The notes under the pieces are model-generated. The model was not told the origin of the DNA and did not search any database. It worked only from the letters and a program-made list of their open reading frames with translations. A program made the translations under genes and the position numbers. Of a stretch of 7,740 bases of DNA, positions 1-5,742 are shown one piece after another; position 1 is the first letter of the stretch; every line of letters starts with the position of its first letter. Source of the stretch: Chloroflexi bacterium RBG_16_51_16 (GTDB lineage Bacteria; Chloroflexota; Anaerolineae; Anaerolineales; Villigracilaceae); assembly GCA_001796785.1 (NCBI GenBank), contig MGNL01000093.1, positions 1,825 through 9,564 of the forward strand, written 5' to 3'.

Positions 1-2398
1 CGGTTGCATTAATCTCCACCGCTTTGTTGATGATGGTCTCCGCAGGAACCTGCTTGCCAAGATCAACCACATCATAGCCGTTGTTCGAAAGGATCGTCTT
101 CACCAGGTTTTTGCCGATGTCGTGGACATCGCCGTAGACGGTAGCAATGACTACCAGTCCTTTGCTGACGCCTGCTTTCTTTTCGAGGTAATTTTCAAGA
201 TGCCCCACCGCTTTTTTCATCACCTCTGCAGACTGCAGGACGAACGGCAAGATCAATTCCCCTGAACCGAACTTGTCTCCGACCTCTTTCATGGCGGGGA
301 GAAGGACAGTGTTTAGAATAATCACTGCCCTTTCATGGTTGGCCTTCTTCTTTTCTGGATCCTCAACAGGCTCCGATGAGGAACTCGGATGAGGGACGAG
401 CGAATCGATATCCGCCTCGACCCCGTCTTTATGACGATGGACGATCCGCCAATGCAATCGCTCTTCGGCTGTCATCCCTAAGGTGGGGTCTTCCTGACCG
501 GCATGGGTTGCCGAGCCTTCCCTGCCTTCGTAGTATTCGATATATCGCTGCAGCGCATCCGGCCGTTTATTGAAGATCAGGTCCTCCGCCAGGTCACACT
601 CTTCCTGGGGTATGTCGGCGTACGCGGTGACATGAGCCGGGTTGATGATCGCCATATCCAGGCCGGCTTGAATGCAGTGATAAAGCATGACCGAATTGAG
701 CACAGGCCTGGCCTGGGGAGAAAGTCCGAACGACAAATTGCTTACACCCAATGAAGCCAGGACGCCGGGAAGGTTCTGTTTGATGAGGCGGATGCCCTCA
801 ATGGTTTCGATTGCCGAGTTGGAAAATTCTTCATCACCGGTCGCCAGGGTGAAGGTGAGGGTGTCGTAAACCAGAGCCTCGGGACGCAGGCCGTGATCCT
901 TGACGGCAATATCATAGATCCGCTTTGCTACTTCCAGCTTGAGGTCACGGGATTTGGCCATCCCGTTTTCATCGATTGTGAGGATGATCACCGCAGCGTT
1001 ATGCGCCTTCGCTAATTCGAAAATCTTATCCGCCTTGGCCCGCCCAGATTCGAGGTGGGTCGAATTGATCAAGCAGCGCCCGGGTGCGGTCTTGAGCGCA
1101 GTTTCGAGCACGTCCAATTCGGTCGTGTCGATCACCAAAGGCACTTCCACGCCCATGGAAAGTTTCTTGACGGTCTTACGCATCAGTTCGATCTCGTCCG
1201 GACGCTCGGTGATGGCCGTCGAAATATCGAGGGCGTGCGCGCCGAAGTTGACCTGGTCACGCGCGATTTCCAGGATCGAGTCATAATCCTCGGCCAGGAT
1301 GAGCTGCTTGAATTTTCGGGATCCCTGCGCGTTACAGCGCTCCCCAATTAACAAGGGCGGCGGATCCTGGTGCATGGGTATGGCTGTGATGGCGGAAGCC
1401 AATCGGGGGTCGGAGCGCTCCGGACGCGCAGGATGCGAATGTGAGTTGAGTTTTTCAACCAATAATTTCAGGTGCGCGGGCGTTGTTCCACAACATCCGC
1501 CGACCACGGAAATCTTATTCTTGGTGACGAAATCAAATAACTCTCTGGCAAAAGGTTCGGGTTCAAGCGGATAGACCGCTTGGCCGTCCACATTGAGAGG
1601 CAGACCGGCATTCGGGATGCAGGAGACCGGCAAAATGGCATTCTCACCGAGCACGCGGATGGGTTCGCGCATATGCTCGGGTCCGGTCGAACAATTCAAG
1701 CCGATGACGTCAATACCCATGCCTTCTAAAATGGTCAGCGCCGCCGTGACATCGGTGCCCAGGAGCATGCGACCCGTGGTATCAAGGGTTACCTGCGCTT
1801 GGATGGGGAGGTAGATCCCGGTCTCTTCGAATGCCTTGTGGCAACCGGTTATGGCGGCTTTGACTTCCAGGATATCCTGCGAGGTCTCGATGAGCAGCAA
1901 ATCCACACCACCCTGGATGAGACCAACCGCCTGCTCCCTGAATACCTCGGCGAGTTCGTCGAAGGCTACATTGGAAAGCTCAGGATCGTCGGCGGAGGGT
2001 AGCTTTCCTGTGGGACCCATGGAGCCGGCTACGAAGCGGGACTGACCATTCATACCTGCATATTCGTCCGCTAATCTCCGTGCCAGGGAGGCAGCGGTTT
2101 GATTAATCTCGATAACCCTATCCTGCAAACCATATTCCTTCATGGTGATACGGTTGGATCGGAAGGTGTCCGTCTCGATCGCATCCACTCCCACCTCGAG
2201 GAATGAACGATGCACTTTCTCCACCGCTTCCGGAAATGAAATGACCAGATAGTCATTGCAACCGTTAAATTGCTCACCCCCGAACTGGTCGGCGGTCAGG
2301 TTTTGAACCTGCAGGCTCGTACCCATGGCGCCGTCGTAAACAAGAACCTTCTGCTCGAGAGCATCAAGGTAACGGCGGTTGGTAAACTTACGGATCAT
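1..2398 (-). CDS. metH: Cobalamin-dependent methionine synthase (5-methyltetrahydrofolate--homocysteine methyltransferase), N-terminal 799 residues, 3' end beyond window
   Basis: The protein transfers a methyl group from methyl-tetrahydrofolate through cob(I)alamin to homocysteine, giving methionine in the cytosol. Translating the minus strand from 2398 gives an uninterrupted frame to the left edge. Module 1 (about residues 10-310) is the homocysteine methyltransferase barrel: DGAMGT near the start, then the zinc ligands Cys236 (GLNCSTGP), Cys302 and Cys303 (VGGCCGTTP). Module 2 (from Ile351, IGERCNAQGSRKF, to about 610) is the pterin/methyl-THF barrel, with VIDTTELDV, INSTHLESG and GVSNLSFGL. 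Then comes the helical cobalamin cap (LLPAMKEVGDKFGSGE) and the B12 Rossmann domain with GDVHDIGKN; His759 is the lower cobalt ligand, the same number as in E. coli MetH. The SAM-dependent reactivation domain, if present, lies outside the window. The start is supported by AAGGAG at 2403-2408, four bases upstream. The gene follows the ydeI-like gene by 37 nt and both lie behind the SAM-I riboswitch, which fits its role. Confidence 0.96.
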   Translation of the reverse strand, partial: MIRKFTNRRYLDALEQKVLVYDGAMGTSLQVQNLTADQFGGEQFNGCNDYLVISFPEAVEKVHRSFLEVGVDAIETDTFRSNRITMKEYGLQDRVIEINQTAASLARRLADEYAGMNGQSRFVAGSMGPTGKLPSADDPELSNVAFDELAEVFREQAVGLIQGGVDLLLIETSQDILEVKAAITGCHKAFEETGIYLPIQAQVTLDTTGRMLLGTDVTAALTILEGMGIDVIGLNCSTGPEHMREPIRVLGENAILPVSCIPNAGLPLNVDGQAVYPLEPEPFARELFDFVTKNKISVVGGCCGTTPAHLKLLVEKLNSHSHPARPERSDPRLASAITAIPMHQDPPPLLIGERCNAQGSRKFKQLILAEDYDSILEIARDQVNFGAHALDISTAITERPDEIELMRKTVKKLSMGVEVPLVIDTTELDVLETALKTAPGRCLINSTHLESGRAKADKIFELAKAHNAAVIILTIDENGMAKSRDLKLEVAKRIYDIAVKDHGLRPEALVYDTLTFTLATGDEEFSNSAIETIEGIRLIKQNLPGVLASLGVSNLSFGLSPQARPVLNSVMLYHCIQAGLDMAIINPAHVTAYADIPQEECDLAEDLIFNKRPDALQRYIEYYEGREGSATHAGQEDPTLGMTAEERLHWRIVHRHKDGVEADIDSLVPHPSSSSEPVEDPEKKKANHERAVIILNTVLLPAMKEVGDKFGSGELILPFVLQSAEVMKKAVGHLENYLEKKAGVSKGLVVIATVYGDVHDIGKNLVKTILSNNGYDVVDLGKQVPAETIINKAVEINAT

Positions 2399-2435
2399 GG
2401 CACTCCTTCGTGCGTTGAAAAACTCAATTCTAAAT

Positions 2436-2789
2436 CTAGCGCTTCAATAATTCAGACGGCAGCGCTGCCAAACCGGCATCTCTCATTCTTCCATCTGCGA
2501 TCATTTTAAGGGCGCGTTCCTTGTTCGTCAGCGTCCAATTGGACTTCGGTCGACGCGGAGAGAATCGCGTGGCATACCGCTCGCCGTCGATCGATTTTTC
2601 AATACTATCGATCCAGCCAAAGCAGATGGCTTCCTCAACAGCGTCGATATAGTCAATGGAAGGTCTTCCACTTGCCTTCTTATACCGGATCAACCAGATC
2701 TCCTTCTTTTTGCCGTGATTCTTCAACAACCATTTGCGAAATTGTGAGCTTGTCCTCACATCAAGCGTTTCACCGATTTCCATACTCAT
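2436..2789 (-). CDS. YdeI/OmpD-associated family protein, C-terminally short
   Basis: This 117-residue protein matches the N-terminal half of the YdeI/OmpD-associated family, sometimes called bacteriocin-protection proteins; the biochemical role is not firmly known. The family-like stretches are EIWLIRYKKASGRPSIDY, AVEEAICFGWIDSIEKSIDG and YATRFSPRRPKSNW, followed by a helical NKERALKMIADGRMRDAGLA. Family members I know of run to roughly 190 residues and continue into a second conserved (OmdA-like) segment. Here the frame stops at PSELLKR, and only 37 nt separate it from metH, so that half is absent rather than shifted out of frame. Two starts are possible: ATG at 2789, or ATG at 2783, which gives the more family-like MEIGETLDV. 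Neither has a strong ribosome-binding site; a weak GAAAG lies 6 nt before the second. The gene sits inside the S-box transcription unit ahead of metH, probably co-transcribed. Family assignment is firm; whether the short protein works is unknown. Confidence 0.85.
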   Translation of the reverse strand: MSMEIGETLDVRTSSQFRKWLLKNHGKKKEIWLIRYKKASGRPSIDYIDAVEEAICFGWIDSIEKSIDGERYATRFSPRRPKSNWTLTNKERALKMIADGRMRDAGLAALPSELLKR

Positions 2790-2913
2790 CTTTCAAAGAT
2801 TACTTACACAAATAATTACGATGAGATGTAACTACTAAAATCTACTCATCAAACCTTAAAACATTCTTGCGATTATGAGTGTTCATCTGTTTCCATCTGT
2901 AGTAATCTGTGTT
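2790..2913 (-). other. Leader between riboswitch terminator and ydeI-like gene
   Basis: These 124 nt are transcribed only when the S-box terminator is bypassed. They are AT-rich and hold no gene that I can support. Two structures stand out. One is an inverted repeat, GATGAG (2845-2850) and CTCATC (2820-2825) read on the minus strand, separated by 19 nt. The other is a run of three adjacent 10-mers that each end in ATCTGT on the plus strand (2881-2910). No strong ribosome-binding site precedes the ydeI-like gene. Confidence 0.5.
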
Positions 2914-2941
2914 AAAAAAAGAACCTCTCCGAAACGAGAGG
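2914..2941 (-). terminator. Intrinsic terminator of the SAM-I riboswitch
   Basis: Read on the minus strand, CCTCTC (2941-2936), a 6-nt loop GTTTCG and GAGAGG (2929-2924) form a perfect 6-bp stem. It is followed by TTC and seven T residues (2920-2914). This is a standard Rho-independent terminator. It lies 20 nt downstream of the riboswitch P1 helix, and its 5' arm can instead pair with the 3' strand of P1, as expected for the S-box expression platform. Confidence 0.93.
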
Positions 2942-2969
2942 CGACATCGACCGGGTCAACTCTCATCTC
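2931..2969 (-). promoter_or_regulatory. Predicted antiterminator helix of the S-box
   Basis: On the minus strand, GAGATGAGAG (2969-2960), which includes the whole 3' strand of P1, can pair with CTCTCGTTTC (2940-2931), the 5' arm and loop of the terminator. The helix has ten pairs including two G-U pairs. It cannot coexist with either P1 or the terminator stem. This gives the usual logic: SAM bound means P1 plus terminator (off); no SAM means antiterminator (on). The pairing is seen in the sequence; the switching is inferred from the family. Confidence 0.8.
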
Positions 2970-3089
2970 TCAGACTTGCGTCTGCCGAAATTGGCACCTA
3001 TCTCAGCGTTCGGTCACCTGGATTGAAGGCGATCCCTGGCAGGTTGCCGAGGCTTCATCGGGTCGGTCCCTCAGCCTCTCTGGATGAGC
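2961..3089 (-). ncRNA. SAM-I (S-box) riboswitch aptamer
   Basis: The RNA read on the minus strand has the S-box core in order. P1 is CTCATC (3088-3083) with GATGAG (2967-2962). The kink-turn and P2 region carries CCAGAGAGGC, GGGACCGACCC and CGATGAAGCCTCGGCAACC. P3 is closed by ACCT/AGGT and contains a TCGCCT/AGGTGA arm. J3/4 reads GGTGCCAATTTC. P4 is CAGAC-GCAA-GTCTG (2984-2971). The P2 loop CCGA (3066-3063) is exactly complementary to TCGG (2988-2985), the expected pseudoknot. The family binds S-adenosylmethionine and, when bound, holds P1 so that the downstream terminator forms. It precedes the ydeI-like gene and metH, so the ligand is the product of the pathway it controls. Extent is set by P1; a base or two on either side is uncertain. 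Confidence 0.96.
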
Positions 3090-3127
3090 GGAAATACTTT
3101 TCAGTTATTCCGTTAAATTGTTGGCGA

Positions 3128-3156
3128 TTTATATCACAGCAGATGTGGATTGTCAA
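3128..3156 (-). promoter_or_regulatory. Sigma70-type promoter of the S-box/ydeI-like/metH unit
   Basis: On the minus strand a perfect -35 TTGACA (3156-3151) is followed by a 17-nt spacer and a -10 TATAAA (3133-3128). Transcription should start near 3121, about 32 nt before riboswitch P1. The match is the strongest housekeeping promoter I can see in the window, and it sits exactly where the riboswitch needs one. Confidence 0.85.
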
Positions 3157-3214
3157 ATCGGCGACGTACCAGCATAAGTCCGCCATGCTTCGAAGAGCTG
3201 ATGCTGACTGCAGG

Positions 3215-3625
3215 TTAGAAGGAATTTAACGCGGAACCAAGGTCACTGAATATCTCAAAAAACTGCTTGAGTCCTACGGTCTGTAATACCCGGTCCACCG
3301 GGGGTTGAGGATTTACGAATTTAACATGTTGGCGGGCAGACGAGTCTTTTATTGGATCGAGAGCGCGAAACACCGGCCGCCCTGATCCTTCGATCTTGAC
3401 CGACTGCCCTGCAAACACCAATGCGGATGTATGCAGCGCCATTAGCCCGGCGCTGCTCAAGTATGGCACCTTGCTCAGGTCCAACACGAGATCCCGGGCA
3501 CCACCTTCATAAATTTCCTGCACTTTTTTGATCACCTCGGTGTAATTGGATGCATCCAGATCTCCATGCAGGTGCATCACGGTGACGGGAATTTTCGCCT
3601 GGGCCTGTGTGACGGTTATCAACAT
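3215..3625 (-). CDS. STAS-domain protein (anti-sigma-factor-antagonist-like), downstream paralogue
   Basis: This 136-residue soluble protein has the STAS fold pattern: strand VTVMHLHGDLDASNY (about 14-28), a helix, DLVLDLSKVPYLSSAGL (45-61) and C-terminal QTVGLKQFFEIFSD. In the SpoIIAA/RsbV family a serine at the start of this helix is phosphorylated by a partner kinase to control partner switching; Ser58 of SSAGL occupies that place, with Ser57 where many members have Asp. A segment of about 28 residues (71-99) before HVKFVNP is longer than in compact STAS domains. It is about 43% identical, without gaps, to the STAS protein at 5135-5548 (58 of 136, hand count). AAGGAG (3631-3636) five bases before ATG fixes the start. 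It lies 96 nt downstream of the ferric reductase-like gene. No kinase or sigma factor is visible nearby, so its partner is unknown. Confidence 0.87.
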   Translation of the reverse strand: MLITVTQAQAKIPVTVMHLHGDLDASNYTEVIKKVQEIYEGGARDLVLDLSKVPYLSSAGLMALHTSALVFAGQSVKIEGSGRPVFRALDPIKDSSARQHVKFVNPQPPVDRVLQTVGLKQFFEIFSDLGSALNSF

Positions 3626-3721
3626 AACAACTCCTTGGAACTAAAGGCAAATATTAGTTTACTGCGTTATCGGAGGTTATCCGCATCGGAAGATCAGTAT
3701 GGGTAAAAGCAGCGGCAGGCA

Positions 3722-4999
3722 TCATCTGAAATTGAACTCTTCATAATGTAACTGGTCTTTCGGAACCCCCAATGCCAGGAACTTTTTTTCGAAGGCGGCA
3801 ACCATGGGAAGCGGTCCGCACATATAGATATCATGACTGCGCAAATCCCCACCTGCATCTTTGACTATCTCGTCGACTGAAAGTGAACCCTGTGTGGCTG
3901 AGAACCAGGTGTGAACCTTTAATCCCGTATGAACCTTGCCTGCGGCCTGGATCTCCTCCAAGAATATCGTTTCATCCGGATGACGGACACAGTAATAAAA
4001 GTCTACATCGTGTTTCAGGTCATTCTTCCAATGACGAATAAAAGAAAGAAAAGGTGTAACACCAATCCCACCCGCGAGCCAGATCTGCCTTTTCCCACCC
4101 GGCCTGTAATCGAAAAGTCCATAAGGTCCTTCAACGACAGCATCTGAACCGGCTTTCAGGTTTCCGAAAAGGTATCGGGTGAAGTCACCGCTGGCTTTGA
4201 TCGTCAGGCGCTGCGCAGTCTCACCGGGTGAGCTGGATATGGTAAACGGATGCGATTCGTTCAGGGTTTTATCGCCGGGAAACCTCACGAAGAGGAATTG
4301 ACCCGCACGCGTGTGTTGGATCGGATCTTTCTTCGCAGTTAATGTGACCTCGGTTGTCGAGGCATTGGGATGCTTAACCGCGGTCACGGTGTACGGCCGG
4401 AATTTTTTGAAATAGATTCCAAAAATCTCCGTATAAAGATACGAAACCGTCCCGAGGATGAAAAATAGCTGGACCCATGTTATGGCGATCAGGGCGTTCA
4501 GCGCGTTCACGGTCAGGGAATGAATGAATGCGAGTATGAAAAAGATACCTATATAGCGGTGCAGCTTCTTCCAATCGTTGTAATCCCCACCGGTCAACCG
4601 ATTTAGAAAGGGTATGCGCGGCGAGAGGGTAATCAGGACGATGCTCACAATCCCGGTAAAGGCGATCACCGCCAGGTAATTTCCCAAGCGCCAACCCGTC
4701 GTACTGATGGGCACGGTCAGAACATGCACAAAGATCAATAAGAAGGCTGCGGTCGAAGTGTGGCGGTGGGTCATGTACATTTTGTCCAAGCCACCAAAAA
4801 ACTTTTCAGCCCAGCGCGGCCGCGTGGCCAGGAACAGGGAACAACTCATCAGGACGATGTTGTTGGCGCCAATGATCTCCCCCGCCCAGGCGCGTATGAA
4901 ATTTGGACGGCCGTCATTTACAGGTGGGAAGACCAACCATACTACGAGATTAAGAATTACCAGACCGATAATAACGAGATTACCAATTCTTCGCTGCAT
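3722..4999 (-). CDS. Ferric reductase/NADPH-oxidase-like transmembrane flavohaem protein
   Basis: The 425-residue protein should carry electrons from NAD(P)H through FAD and membrane haems to an acceptor on the other face of the membrane; ferric iron or oxygen are the family options. About six membrane helices fall at roughly 7-25, 43-59, 80-97, 107-125, 147-165 and 170-192. Candidate bis-histidine haem ligands are His78 (or His80) with His92, and His147 with His160, spacings like those in Fre/Nox proteins. The cytosolic half (from about 200) has the FAD motif HPFTISSSP (250-258), the nucleotide-binding GGIGVTPFLSF (310-320), and YMCGPLPMV with the terminal HYEEFNFR, where an aromatic residue usually stacks on the flavin. 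It matches the COG4097-type predicted ferric reductases. AGGA (5007-5010) seven bases upstream supports the start. It sits between two STAS paralogues on the same strand; the acceptor and physiological role cannot be told from sequence. Confidence 0.9.
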   Translation of the reverse strand: MQRRIGNLVIIGLVILNLVVWLVFPPVNDGRPNFIRAWAGEIIGANNIVLMSCSLFLATRPRWAEKFFGGLDKMYMTHRHTSTAAFLLIFVHVLTVPISTTGWRLGNYLAVIAFTGIVSIVLITLSPRIPFLNRLTGGDYNDWKKLHRYIGIFFILAFIHSLTVNALNALIAITWVQLFFILGTVSYLYTEIFGIYFKKFRPYTVTAVKHPNASTTEVTLTAKKDPIQHTRAGQFLFVRFPGDKTLNESHPFTISSSPGETAQRLTIKASGDFTRYLFGNLKAGSDAVVEGPYGLFDYRPGGKRQIWLAGGIGVTPFLSFIRHWKNDLKHDVDFYYCVRHPDETIFLEEIQAAGKVHTGLKVHTWFSATQGSLSVDEIVKDAGGDLRSHDIYMCGPLPMVAAFEKKFLALGVPKDQLHYEEFNFR

Positions 5000-5084
5000 C
5001 GGAATATCCTGGGATTAATTGGGCACAAGGATCAAGTTGTGTAAATGACAGTAAATAGAGACTAATGGTGCGTCGTTTTATTCC

Positions 5085-5119
5085 AAAAAGCTGAGCCATG
5101 GATGTCTGCCATGGCTTAG
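5085..5119 (-). terminator. Probable intrinsic terminator after the upstream STAS gene
   Basis: On the minus strand AGCCATGG (5116-5109), a 7-nt loop and CCATGGCT (5101-5094) form a perfect 8-bp stem. Two further outer pairs are possible around one A-C mismatch. Three bases later comes a run of five T (5089-5085). It starts about 16 nt past the stop codon of the STAS gene. The T-run is short, so termination may be partial and the reductase may be read from both this transcript and a promoter I could not identify. Confidence 0.7.
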
Positions 5120-5134
5120 GAGGCCGGCATTCGT

Positions 5135-5548
5135 TTATGTAAATGACTGGACTGCTTTTGCCTGGTCTGTAAAGATATCGAACATTTGCGTAAATCCGAC
5201 CATATCCAGCACGTTACTGACTTCAGGTCGCGGATTCAGAAGTTTGACGTGCGGCTGGGTACCGGTTTTTTTGGCGTGGTCCATATCCTTGACCGCCTTC
5301 CACCCCTGATCTGTATCGGGTGCAGCCTCACCGCGAGCAAGCAGAGCCACGCTGTGCAGCGCGACCAGACCTGCGCTACTGATGAAGGTCAATTTGGATA
5401 GATCGATGAGAAGGTCATGCGCGCCCCCAGCCAACAATTCCTTAGCTTTGTCGATCAACTGCTGATAATTCTGGCCGTCCATCTTGCCATCAAGTTGGAT
5501 GATGGTGACTGGTACGCGTCCCTGCGCAGTGGCTACACTGATATTCAT
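5135..5548 (-). CDS. STAS-domain protein (anti-sigma-factor-antagonist-like), upstream paralogue
   Basis: This 137-residue protein has the same layout as the STAS protein at 3215-3625. The first strand is VTIIQLDGKMDGQNY, followed by DLLIDLSKLTFISSAGLVALHS (45-66) with Ser58 at the usual phosphoacceptor place. A variable, charged insertion follows (about 71-99, including EAAPDTDQGWKAVKDMDH), then HVKLLNPRPEVSNVL and the final helix VGFTQMFDIFTD. The two align end to end without gaps; the helix, LSK and C-terminal segments are conserved while the insertion has diverged almost fully. GAGGAG (5555-5560) six bases before ATG fixes the start. The gene is probably the first of a STAS-reductase-STAS row, with a hairpin terminator behind it. 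The family role would be binding an anti-sigma or other switch kinase according to phosphorylation state; that role is inferred. Confidence 0.87.
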   Translation of the reverse strand: MNISVATAQGRVPVTIIQLDGKMDGQNYQQLIDKAKELLAGGAHDLLIDLSKLTFISSAGLVALHSVALLARGEAAPDTDQGWKAVKDMDHAKKTGTQPHVKLLNPRPEVSNVLDMVGFTQMFDIFTDQAKAVQSFT

Positions 5549-5742
5549 TCTTCTCTCCTCGAATGGTGGACTACCGAATCCGCACTATCATGGACGGCAG
5601 CATTTAATTTTGTATTCAGCTTGGTCGGTGACAGAGCGGATGGGTATTGGTCTTCACGCTCATCCCGGGGATTCATGATATTGGATCAGTCTATCCTTTT
5701 CCGCTGATTTTTATCGAAAACACAAACCAATGGTAAAACCAA
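5549..5742. other. Intergenic spacer between YprB-like and STAS genes
   Basis: These 194 nt hold no supported gene. A direct repeat AAACCAAT (5724-5731 and 5736-5743) begins right at the YprB-like stop codon. A weak minus-strand promoter can be drawn (TTTACC, 16 nt, GATAAA, around 5710-5740) that could serve the upstream STAS gene. I see no convincing terminator for the YprB-like gene. Confidence 0.4.

Noticed and set aside
376..2045. Many plus-strand open frames between 376 and 2045
   Set aside because: All are antisense to metH, whose motifs are continuous over the whole region.
3161..3214. CAGCAT...ATGCTG inverted repeat after the downstream STAS gene as a terminator
   Set aside because: The loop is over 20 nt and no T-run follows on the minus strand, so it does not make a convincing intrinsic terminator.
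2875..3229. Two overlapping plus-strand open frames across 2875-3229
   Set aside because: They run antisense through the SAM-I riboswitch, its terminator and its promoter, and show no recognisable protein family.
4374..4694. Minus-strand open frame of 106 codons inside the reductase gene
   Set aside because: It is an out-of-frame shadow of the membrane domain, which carries the haem-ligand histidines in the main frame.
5660..5712. ATCAG...CTGAT plus T-run near 5675-5712 as a plus-strand terminator
   Set aside because: The stem is only five pairs with a 14-nt loop and no plus-strand gene ends there.
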